NCBI GenBank assembly: GCA_022394775.1
Contig: JAGFCB010000064.1
Location: 1-51,244, forward strand
Reading direction: 5' to 3'
Source: Candidatus Poribacteria bacterium
Lineage (GTDB): Bacteria > Poribacteria > WGA-4E > WGA-3G
Length of the DNA stretch: 51,244 bases
Shown here: piece after piece, positions 37,600 to 44,039 of the stretch
Position numbering within the stretch: position 1 is the first letter of the stretch
How the letters are laid out: each line of letters opens with the position of its first letter
The notes under the pieces: model-generated
The model's database searches: none
Told to the model about the DNA's origin: nothing
Seen by the model: only the letters and a program-made list of their open reading frames with translations
Program-made: the position numbers and the translations under genes

Positions 37600-37765
37600 C
37601 TATAATAATCCAAGTTGCTACTAACAACTTTTGCACGTTTCACTGAGGTTTCAACCTGTTTCCCCATCCCAGAGGGATGATATATCTATAGAAAATGGTG
37701 TATTCAACCTCTGGCACTCCAGCGGAGTGCTATTTGTATAAACAGGTGGCAACTTGCGTTATAAT
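37600..37765. repeat. Palindrome-rich gap before the WYL gene
   Basis: It contains AAGTTGCTACTAACAACTT (inverted pair), CATCCCAGAGGGATG (6-bp stem) and GCACTCCAGCGGAGTGC (7-bp perfect stem), with CAACCTGTTT and AAACAGGTGGC as inverted outer parts (37648 and 37738). This looks like a small mobile-element remnant. TATAAT at 37760-37765 could be the -10 of the WYL gene, with no good -35. Confidence 0.55.
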
Positions 37766-37815
37766 ATTCAAACTTGCTTAGAACCGTTCTTACGGTTATT
37801 CATAAGGAGAAAGGC

Positions 37816-38856
37816 ATGGGCTATAGCGATGGCAGAAAACAGGTGCGGCGTATCTTGAGCATAGTAAAGCGTCTCCAAAAATCAAGAGGCATCAGGGTCC
37901 GTGAGCTGGTAGATTTCTATGATGTTGATATCACTCGCATCTACGAAGACCTGAAAATCATCAAAGAATTCTACGACCTAAAGAAGGATAAGGGAGACTA
38001 TTCTATTGAGTCGAACCGTCCGCTAAGTTGGCCCCGAATCACATCGGAAGAAGCACGGGTTCTGGAATTGGTGATTACTGCTTCGCCGCTTGCGAAAGCA
38101 CAGCGTTTTGAGGCACCTCTCAAAAGGGTCTTGGGAAAACTTGACACCTCCCTTGCTGAGCATATCCAATCCAAATTACAAGAGGATGTTCCGGCACAGC
38201 TTGAGCGTGTGAATAATGACGATGCGGTTGAGAAACATCTGCACCTCTCGGAGAATGTAGAAGACTATAATGATGATAGTGATAATGACGTTGAGAGACA
38301 CTTTCGCGTTTTGGAGGAGGCACTTTACGAGCAAAAGGCGGTTCGGGCAACTTATCAACCCGGTGGCAAAGCGGAGTTTGTTAGGCATATACTGCATCCG
38401 TACGCCATCTTTTTCCGAAAATCGGATTGGTATCTTGAAGCACGCTCTAATCAATCGGAGAATGCTTCACTAACCTTCAAAATCCTGCGTTTTCAAAGGG
38501 TTACGCTAACGGATGAGACTTTTGAAATGCCTGCTGATTTTTCATTGTCCGAAGATTTAGCATCTCGATGGGAACTTTTTAGCGGGGATCCGATCTCTGT
38601 GACGCTCAAAATTGCAGCGCACAAGACGTATCTCGTGACGGAGAAGGAACGCCACCGCTCACAAGAGATTATAGAGCAGTGTCCAGATGGGGCTCTGATT
38701 GTTCGTTATGAGGTCCCGAAAGAAGACTTCACATTTTGGGTGTTGAGTCTCGGCGATGCGGTGGAGGTCTTGGATCCACCCGAATTTCGGGCAGAGTTTC
38801 AGGAAATTGTGAATCGGATGCATGATGTCTATTCTGAAGATTCGGAAGGGACGTAG
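37816..38856 (+). CDS. WYL-domain transcription regulator of the CRISPR locus
   Basis: A 346-aa regulator. The N-terminal winged-helix segment (residues about 5-60, RRILSIVKRLQKSRGIRVRE to IYEDLKIIKEF) binds DNA. The WYL domain (about 180-260) contains the characteristic DWYLEARS and HPYAIFFRKS. The C-terminal extension holds VLSLGDAVEVLDP. WYL proteins sense ligands, often nucleic acid fragments or nucleotides, and frequently sit next to CRISPR-Cas, including I-D. ATG 37816 follows AAGGAG with 6 nt spacing. Targets are unknown; the palindrome at 39019-39036 is a candidate operator. Confidence 0.85.
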   Translation: MGYSDGRKQVRRILSIVKRLQKSRGIRVRELVDFYDVDITRIYEDLKIIKEFYDLKKDKGDYSIESNRPLSWPRITSEEARVLELVITASPLAKAQRFEAPLKRVLGKLDTSLAEHIQSKLQEDVPAQLERVNNDDAVEKHLHLSENVEDYNDDSDNDVERHFRVLEEALYEQKAVRATYQPGGKAEFVRHILHPYAIFFRKSDWYLEARSNQSENASLTFKILRFQRVTLTDETFEMPADFSLSEDLASRWELFSGDPISVTLKIAAHKTYLVTEKERHRSQEIIEQCPDGALIVRYEVPKEDFTFWVLSLGDAVEVLDPPEFRAEFQEIVNRMHDVYSEDSEGT

Positions 38857-38877
38857 AAACTCTGTTCGCGTTTTTGG

Positions 38878-38906
38878 TTGACCAACGTGACAGAACCGTG
38901 TATAAT
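38878..38906 (+). promoter_or_regulatory. Consensus promoter of the mini-CRISPR RNA
   Basis: TTGACC at 38878-38883, exactly 17 bp, TATAAT at 38901-38906. The start would be near 38913, directly before a degenerate CRISPR repeat, with no open frame following. It starts 22 bp after the WYL stop. Confidence 0.8.
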
Positions 38907-38980
38907 AACATTGGAGTGTTGGCGAGAAGTATCTCGATAGCGGGATTGAAAAATTAGAATTTTCGTATGCCACATTCGTA

Positions 38981-39012
38981 CTTGAAAAGATTCTCGATTA
39001 CGAGATAAAAAT
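38981..39012 (+). repeat. Degenerate CRISPR repeat, unit 2 of the mini-array
   Basis: CTTGAAA then AGATT then CTCGATTACGAGAT. The 14-nt palindromic core is identical to the 17 array repeats 11 kb away. The 3' GATTGAAAC has become GATAAAAAT, as is common for a terminal repeat. Confidence 0.8.
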
Positions 39013-39018
39013 TTGCAA

Positions 39019-39036
39019 AACACATAGAAATGTGTT
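39019..39036. promoter_or_regulatory. Perfect 7-bp inverted repeat: operator or terminator hairpin
   Basis: AACACAT-AGAA-ATGTGTT. It may be the 3' hairpin of the mini-CRISPR RNA (followed by ATCCTTAATTTT) or a protein operator: it lies exactly between a possible -35 (TTGCAA, 39013-39018) and -10 (TATCCT, 39036-39041) for the DUF3800 gene. Confidence 0.55.
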
Positions 39037-39050
39037 ATCCTTAATTTTAA

Positions 39051-39081
39051 GTTATTAGATTTATGTATGTCACAATGGAAA
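39051..39081 (+). promoter_or_regulatory. Candidate crRNA target (GTT PAM plus partial protospacer) upstream of the DUF3800 gene
   Basis: GTT at 39051-39053 followed by ATTAGATTTATGTATGTCAC. The mini-array spacer begins ATTAGAATTT: positions 1-6, 8, 9 and 11 match without gaps; allowing one gap, 21 of 28 spacer bases match, including GTATG and CACA blocks. GTN is the known PAM class of type I-D. The site ends 17 bp before the ATG. Confidence 0.55.
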
Positions 39082-39097
39082 TTTAGAGCAAAACGGA

Positions 39098-39703
39098 ATG
39101 CCGAGCAAACTTGAACCAATCACAGTAAAAATGAAACGAATCGATCTTCTGACCGACGAGTCTGGGCAAGACACGAGAGGCGAATTGTTCATTGTCGCGA
39201 GTGTAGTAGTGGCCTCAGGAAATGCAGATGAGACTCGTCAATTTTATGCATCCTTAGAAAAAATTTCTGGGAAAGGAAAAGTCAAATGGGCATCTGCAAA
39301 AAAAGACAAACGTTTGACTTACTTACATACCGCAATTCAAGAAGCTGCTTCTCTTAATGTTACATTCTTTTACAGCGTTTTTCGTCAAACGACGGATTAT
39401 GATCGAGCGACGGTTGAAGGCATTGCCAGAGTAGTTCACAGATTGCGTCGTTCCGCTTCCCGTGTATATGTCCATGTTGACGAACTGACTCAACCTAAAT
39501 GCAGCCATTACAAAACCCGCTTGCGACGGTTAGGATGTCGTGTCAGAGATGTGAGAGGAATCAAAAAGAGACAAAACGAACCTCTCATGAGATTAGCGGA
39601 TGCTCTCGCGGGTGCTCTCGGGGAGTCTCGAAAACATCCAGATAACCAATTTGTCGAACTTCTTTCGCGAGCTGAGGAAAACGGGATTCTTATTGAGCTT
39701 TAA
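39098..39703 (+). CDS. DUF3800 family protein
   Basis: A 201-aa protein with the DUF3800 pattern: an N-terminal strand with TDESG (Asp20, Glu21), the strand LFIVASVVVAS, a central VHVDELTQ (Asp128) and the C-terminal RLADALAGALG (Asp168). The three acidic positions fit an RNase H-like fold; nuclease activity is inference. DUF3800 genes are often next to conserved structured RNAs and in mobile or defence contexts. Here two tandem RNA-like units follow at once, and a mini-CRISPR precedes it. The ribosome site is weak (ACGGA); an in-frame ATG at 39131 (giving MKRIDLLTDESG) is an alternative start. Confidence 0.8.
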   Translation: MPSKLEPITVKMKRIDLLTDESGQDTRGELFIVASVVVASGNADETRQFYASLEKISGKGKVKWASAKKDKRLTYLHTAIQEAASLNVTFFYSVFRQTTDYDRATVEGIARVVHRLRRSASRVYVHVDELTQPKCSHYKTRLRRLGCRVRDVRGIKKRQNEPLMRLADALAGALGESRKHPDNQFVELLSRAEENGILIEL

Positions 39704-39704
39704 A

Positions 39705-39805
39705 GCAGAAAACCACCCCCGTGAGAGGGTGGACAACCTATTCTCCCGGCCGGCCAGGAGACAGCTTAACCTACGTAATAGTTTTCGGCCGTAATTTTAC
39801 TTCTG
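39705..39805 (+). ncRNA. Structured RNA element downstream of DUF3800, copy 1
   Basis: About 100 nt beginning 2 nt after the stop. Outer stem CAGAA (39706-39710) with TTCTG (39801-39805). Hairpin 1 CCACCC/GGGTGG (39713-39732). Hairpin 2 TCTCC/GGAGA (39742-39761) with an inner GGCCGGCC. Then TAATAGTTTTCGGC. The same order of elements, with different paired bases, occurs in copy 2. Likely a member of the DUF3800-associated RNA motifs; the exact class is not determined. Confidence 0.7.
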
Positions 39806-39811
39806 ATATGG

Positions 39812-39912
39812 GCAAAAAACCACCTTAGTGAGAAGGTGGGCAACCTATCCTACTGACCGGTCAGTAGGCAGCTCAGCATACGCAATAGTTTTCGGCTGCT
39901 ACTTTACTTCTG
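39812..39912 (+). ncRNA. Structured RNA element downstream of DUF3800, copy 2
   Basis: Tandem copy, period 107 nt. Hairpin 1 CCACCTT/AAGGTGG (39820-39839), hairpin 2 is the perfect 20-nt palindrome CCTACTGACC/GGTCAGTAGG (39849-39868), then CAATAGTTTTCGGCTG and the shared TTTACTTCTG end. Stems differ from copy 1 but stay paired, while the linkers (CAACCTAT, CAGCT, ATAGTTTTCGGC) are conserved, which is covariation expected of a functional RNA. Confidence 0.7.
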
Positions 39913-40040
39913 CAAGTGAAATATTCAATACAAAGTATACTCTATTTTTTTTTTAAAGTCAAGAAATATCAAAAAAACACCGAATTTTCAAATTTTTAAA
40001 TCGTTTTTTTTAGTTTTTGCGTAAAACACTAATTTTATAT

Positions 40041-40048
40041 GGTATAAT
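40041..40048 (+). promoter_or_regulatory. Extended -10 promoter of the cas operon
   Basis: TGGTATAAT ending at 40048 (TGn extended -10, beginning one base before this range). No close -35; TTGCGT at 40017 is 20 bp away. Upstream A/T-tracts (39945-40016) could act as an UP element. Start near 40055, leader about 28 nt. Confidence 0.6.
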
Positions 40049-40082
40049 TAATGCAACTGAACAATCGGGAGGAGAAAAACGC

Positions 40083-42293
40083 ATGGTTAATATTAAAGCA
40101 CACGGATCGAAAATCTTAGCAGCACACTTCGCTACGATGACAACATCTGAGCTGCCGGACGAATTTGAGGCTTTTGTACACTCTCATCGCAAAGAGTATC
40201 AGCTTCTCGAACAGTGGTGGAATGATATGGAGGCTTTACGTATGATTCGACATGCTGTGCCTTTGCTAAGGAACGAAACACAAGAAACAGAAGATCCAAT
40301 TAGCAAACTTTCTGTACAAGCAGATCAGGTCATTTTTTTCGCAGATAAAGCAATTGGCAAAGTCTACAATTATTACCGGACCGTGCTTCCGCAAGAGATC
40401 CAGATTCGCCTTGCTTATGATACATTAATTGAGCGATTCATGAAATTCCTACAGCGGAAAAGGTGCGCCATACGTCTCTCTGAAAATCAATTTACGGTTA
40501 CGCTGTTTATTCCGGAGATCAACTTTCAACTTGTGGATGAGTGGCAGCAGTTCGTTGAATTTGCCTACTCGGAAAAAGAGTTATATAAGTCTTTTACGCT
40601 GTTCGTAAATAGTATGAAATTGACAGACAGAGGTTTTGGATATGTCCATTTTCCATCAGTAACAGAAGCAATGAAACTTTTGCAGGCCGCGTTCTACATC
40701 GCGACGCTTGAAGAAAGAGTTGTCCGATATCCTGATAACTATAGGAAAGCCAAAACTGACGAGGGTCGAAAGAAAGCGCAGAGAGAAAACTGGGAAGAAC
40801 TGAAACAACTCTTAACGGAATTGCGCGATGAATTATGGAACGTTAGTAATTCTGATGAAGCTATGGAGCTCTTTGATAAGGCTTTAAAGCTCTCCCGCCG
40901 ATTCAACCGCACGGGGGCAACTCAGTTCTCCTACGGAACAGTAAAACCCCGCGCGAAAAAAGGGAAGATTGAAGATAAGATCATTGAGATTCTCAACGAA
41001 GCCCTTAAACCCTTGGCTTGCCCTCTAACTTCAGTCAAAGAAGCGAGCCAGGACCGAATACATGAGGCCGGAGATACAGCCAAAAGTCGGTGTTATGCTT
41101 GTGGTAGACTTTTGCCTCCTCGCAGTGAAGCCCGTCGATTCAAGGGAAAACTAGAGGCAAACCGATTTGTCTTTTCCGATCCCTCTCAAAGGCTGCAATC
41201 TGGAAGTGGACAAGTACAACCCTCTATTTGTCTTGATTGTCTTGCAATTGCTTTCGGTTGTCCAATTAAACTAGCAGGAGGTGCGATCATTGTTCATTTG
41301 TCGTACCCAAACGAAGAAAACGAATTGGTTTCACCTGAGAAATATCTCCAAATGCTAACGCTTGGTGAACTAAACCTAATTGCCGGACGATATTTGCTAA
41401 TTAAATGCAACGATTTTGTGGGTTCAACACCTATATCAGAGAAGATTGGACAAGTGCAGTACGCGCTATGGCAAGTCGCACAAACATTGCCGACTGATGT
41501 TCTTGATAAGATGCAGTTTAAACTTTTCGCTGGCGAATCGGAGATTCAACTAAAAGCCCGCCACCTTGTTTGGATTAGCCATCTTGAAGCAAGTTTTAAG
41601 CCTCGTCTTGTGGTGAATCGGAAAGATAATATACGGTTATGCCAAGCAATACGACTTATCCAGAAAGATGAGGTAATCTCTGCAATCTATACGCTTGCAA
41701 CCGCAGGGTACCCCGAAGTTACACCGATCCATGATAGATCATACAGTGAAAAACGGAGTCTTGAGGAACTCCGTGAAAAACACTGTGATTTACTCAAAGA
41801 TTCCTCAAAAGGAGATAAATTGATGTCGAAACGAGCAGAATTCTACCGTGATGTCGCTGCCCTCACTGGATTAACTTACGCTTATTGCGACTACCTCCGC
41901 CGTGAGTTAAGAAAAAAACCAGATATTGACACCGTGCGCGAGGTCAAAAAACTCATTGAGAAAGTTGTGAATCCAAGTTTTTTCAACTACGAAGCTGCTG
42001 ATGTTCTTCCGGGCACACGCGCCACGATGTACTGCAACGATGATAACTATTTCTGTTACGCAGAGGCGAAGCGACTGTTGAAAGACACGCTCAAATTGGA
42101 TCTATCTGACCGCAAAGGGCGCACCGACAAAGGGCAGGAGTCACTAACTATTTTCTTTGACGATATTCTTAACGCCTATGCCGCTATATCACAGAAGTAC
42201 TGCAAGAAGGCACAGCAAAGGAAGTTATCTTATCAACTCAAACTGAACCTTCACGCGAAATTCGCATCCCTATTCAATCAAAAAGGAGATTAA
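40083..42293 (+). CDS. cas10d: Type I-D large subunit Cas10d (Csc3), HD-less
   Basis: A 736-aa large subunit of the I-D effector, the part that recognises the PAM in this subtype. A treble-clef-like zinc site (CYACG near 337, CLDC near 383) matches Cas10-type zinc fingers. The C-terminal about 155 residues are helical and correspond to the small subunit. No HD motif is visible in the N-terminus, where I-D Cas10d normally has its nuclease, and there is no GGDD palm motif; the protein is also shorter than usual (about 900-1000). The HD domain is a separate gene at 44032. ATG 40083 follows GGGAGGAG; a TTG at 40017 precedes the promoter. First gene of the cas operon, 5 bp before cas7. Confidence 0.8.
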   Translation: MVNIKAHGSKILAAHFATMTTSELPDEFEAFVHSHRKEYQLLEQWWNDMEALRMIRHAVPLLRNETQETEDPISKLSVQADQVIFFADKAIGKVYNYYRTVLPQEIQIRLAYDTLIERFMKFLQRKRCAIRLSENQFTVTLFIPEINFQLVDEWQQFVEFAYSEKELYKSFTLFVNSMKLTDRGFGYVHFPSVTEAMKLLQAAFYIATLEERVVRYPDNYRKAKTDEGRKKAQRENWEELKQLLTELRDELWNVSNSDEAMELFDKALKLSRRFNRTGATQFSYGTVKPRAKKGKIEDKIIEILNEALKPLACPLTSVKEASQDRIHEAGDTAKSRCYACGRLLPPRSEARRFKGKLEANRFVFSDPSQRLQSGSGQVQPSICLDCLAIAFGCPIKLAGGAIIVHLSYPNEENELVSPEKYLQMLTLGELNLIAGRYLLIKCNDFVGSTPISEKIGQVQYALWQVAQTLPTDVLDKMQFKLFAGESEIQLKARHLVWISHLEASFKPRLVVNRKDNIRLCQAIRLIQKDEVISAIYTLATAGYPEVTPIHDRSYSEKRSLEELREKHCDLLKDSSKGDKLMSKRAEFYRDVAALTGLTYAYCDYLRRELRKKPDIDTVREVKKLIEKVVNPSFFNYEAADVLPGTRATMYCNDDNYFCYAEAKRLLKDTLKLDLSDRKGRTDKGQESLTIFFDDILNAYAAISQKYCKKAQQRKLSYQLKLNLHAKFASLFNQKGD
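41823..42293 (+). CDS. cas11d: Internal Cas11d small subunit translated from within cas10d
   Basis: Inside cas10d, AAAAGGAGAT at 41807-41816 lies 8 nt before an in-frame ATG at 41823 (codon 581). This would yield a 156-aa helical protein (MSKRAEFYRDVAALTG to the common stop). The ribosome site is as good as those of the following cas genes. Independent translation of the small subunit from the 3' part of cas10d is an established feature of type I-D; several copies then line the crRNA backbone. Confidence 0.8.
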   Translation: MSKRAEFYRDVAALTGLTYAYCDYLRRELRKKPDIDTVREVKKLIEKVVNPSFFNYEAADVLPGTRATMYCNDDNYFCYAEAKRLLKDTLKLDLSDRKGRTDKGQESLTIFFDDILNAYAAISQKYCKKAQQRKLSYQLKLNLHAKFASLFNQKGD

Positions 42294-42298
42294 CCCAA

Positions 42299-43282
42299 AT
42301 GGCAATTAACGTGAAATCTGGACTTGAAAACTATTCGGACGAACCACGCTTCCACTTTGACATTTACGCAATCCTTGAAGGGGGGCAAGAACTCTTTTTC
42401 GGACACGAAACGCAGGTGAATGTTAACGTAGTCGAAACAGTCACTATCCCGTTGCCCAATAACGGTGAAGAAATCGATGGAGATGGTGGACTGGAAAAAT
42501 GTTATCTCTCCCCAACAAAACGCCGTGGCGTTGAACGCCGTGCCTTGATTTGGGCACCGATTGGAAATAGGTTGTTAGGAGATTCCTTGAACTGCGGCAT
42601 TCCGCATACGTGTAGTAAGGCAGAGTGTCCAATCTGCCGTGTTTTTGGCGGTCTCATCACAAGTAAGACTAAGGTTGAAGGCGAGTCCGAAGAACGGCCC
42701 GCGACAACTCTCATCGGACGGCTTACACATAGCGGCGGAGTAGCAATTCAGGAATTGGGCACCGAGGAAAAACAACGGGCAATGCACCCTTCAATGATAC
42801 GGAAAGCACCTGAATCCGAACCTACACCTACACCTTTCAAACGGGAATACAATCAACCCGGACTTCTCTATCCAGTCTACAATCACTGTTTAAGCATGAC
42901 GGAAACAGAGTTTTCGGCTGTTGCCTATGCGTTTATGGGAGCTTTGGCTCGATTAGGAGCGGGCAATCCTAAAGGGGTCAAAATTCACGATGATATACTT
43001 GTCAAGGATGTGGCTGAACCGTGGATTGTTGTTGATCGGTATCTTGCTCCGCTTGGCAAACGACCTGTCGTTTCCCCTGCTATTACAGACATTAAAGCAG
43101 CGAAAAAACAGTTTAGGAGAGCTGCCTTTTCAGTCGCAGGAAGGGAACCAGAACCTGCCAGTGAATTGACACAAGGGCGTTTCCATCGCTACATTGGGGA
43201 TGCTGCTATCGCCAAGTTATCGAAGTATCTAATTGAATTTGAAGAGGGAGTACTCAATGTGGATGCTAAAGCTGGTGATTAA
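42299..43282 (+). CDS. cas7: Type I-D backbone subunit Cas7 (Csc2)
   Basis: A 327-aa RAMP-fold protein. The segment CGIPHTCSKAECPICRVFGG (about residues 97-116) has the cysteine cluster of Csc2. The glycine-rich end GALARLGAGNPKGVKI and the following DRYLAP region fit the family. Several copies polymerise along the crRNA spacer. ATG 42299 follows AAAAAGGAGAT. The gene begins 5 bp after cas10d and overlaps cas5 by 26 bp. Confidence 0.85.
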   Translation: MAINVKSGLENYSDEPRFHFDIYAILEGGQELFFGHETQVNVNVVETVTIPLPNNGEEIDGDGGLEKCYLSPTKRRGVERRALIWAPIGNRLLGDSLNCGIPHTCSKAECPICRVFGGLITSKTKVEGESEERPATTLIGRLTHSGGVAIQELGTEEKQRAMHPSMIRKAPESEPTPTPFKREYNQPGLLYPVYNHCLSMTETEFSAVAYAFMGALARLGAGNPKGVKIHDDILVKDVAEPWIVVDRYLAPLGKRPVVSPAITDIKAAKKQFRRAAFSVAGREPEPASELTQGRFHRYIGDAAIAKLSKYLIEFEEGVLNVDAKAGD

Positions 43283-44039
43283 ACCGACATCGGGATTGAC
43301 ATTCCGACGAATGCCTTCGTCTATCTTGCATATCAGTACATATCCGTTTCTACCACCGACAACGATGTCCGGTTTTTTACGCCGATTGAAGTTATTGGAA
43401 GCTGGACATCTGCCGGAAACCGCTGTCGAAGATCCGGATTACTATGCCTTGCCGCCGCAGCTGTGTCCCCTTGGGGCGTATCCAAAAGTGAACGAGTATC
43501 GCATTCATACAACAAAGCGCCAAGGCATCAGATCTTTCAACCATAACGCTTTCTCGCGAATCGTTCGGCATCAATCCGCGAAGGAAGTCTACCAACTTCA
43601 CACATGGGAGTACCTGTTCGCTGAGCTGCTCATCGGTTATGTGGTCTCGGAGGACAAGGAATTGTTAAGCCAATTGGGAACGGTTGAAAACTTTGGTTGT
43701 AAAATCGGCAAGGAAGGATACGCTTTTTTGGATAGGATTAATGGGCCGAGTGAACTCGTTTTGAAAAAAATGAAAACTAAACCTGATACGCTTCTGCCCG
43801 GTGCAGCACTTGTTGGAGTTCCATGTGAGGCGTTTCCACTGTACCGATATGCTTGGGGAGATGATGCTACCGAAGTGACGAACCTTCAACACCCGGAACC
43901 GAGTGATATTAACGGGTTCGTTCCATTTGTTGCCGGTGAAGTTCGCGGAGAGATTGAACTTGAATATTATACCGATGGAAACGTTCATCTTCCGAAACCG
44001 TTCATTGATGAGTTATGGGAAGGAGGCACTAATGATTGA
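43257..44039 (+). CDS. cas5: Type I-D Cas5 (Csc1)
   Basis: A 260-aa RAMP protein that would cap the crRNA 5' handle. YPFLPPTTMSGFLRRL near residue 32 is the typical Csc1/Cas5 N-terminal segment; ALPPQLCPLGAYPKVNEYRI follows. ATG 43257 follows GAGGGAG with 6 nt; the upstream in-frame start at 43233 lies deeper inside cas7 with no ribosome site. It overlaps cas3'' by 8 bp. Confidence 0.82.
   Translation: MWMLKLVIKPTSGLTFRRMPSSILHISTYPFLPPTTMSGFLRRLKLLEAGHLPETAVEDPDYYALPPQLCPLGAYPKVNEYRIHTTKRQGIRSFNHNAFSRIVRHQSAKEVYQLHTWEYLFAELLIGYVVSEDKELLSQLGTVENFGCKIGKEGYAFLDRINGPSELVLKKMKTKPDTLLPGAALVGVPCEAFPLYRYAWGDDATEVTNLQHPEPSDINGFVPFVAGEVRGEIELEYYTDGNVHLPKPFIDELWEGGTND

Larger units (their letters stand above)
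38913..39045 (+). ncRNA. Putative crRNA-like regulatory RNA: two degenerate CRISPR repeats around one spacer
   Basis: Repeat-like unit 1 (about 38920-38952) has CTCGATAGCGGGATTGAAA, 16 of 19 identical to the array repeat's CTCGATTACGAGATTGAAA; its stem is kept by a G-U pair and extended by AT/AT. It ends ATTGAAAA, like the ATTGAAAC crRNA handle. A 28-nt spacer follows (38953-38980). Repeat-like unit 2 (38981-39012) starts CTTGAAA and shares CTCGATTACGAGAT exactly, but lacks 5 nt inside and has lost the end. A hairpin (39019-39036) and T-rich tail could terminate it. The layout is that of CreA/CreR-type RNAs, which guide Cascade to promoters with partial matches. Confidence 0.7.

Noticed and set aside
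40021..40036. A second possible target of the mini-CRISPR spacer in the cas operon promoter: the minus strand reads ATTAGTGTTTT, matching the spacer at positions 1-5 and 8-11.
   Set aside because: The adjacent triplet is AAA, not a GTN PAM, similarity stops after 11 bases and the region is extremely AT-rich. Kept only as a remote alternative.
40083..42293. A functional cyclic-oligonucleotide synthase (type III-like) role for the Cas10 protein.
   Set aside because: No GGDD palm motif is present, and the neighbours (cas3', csc1, csc2) are those of type I-D.
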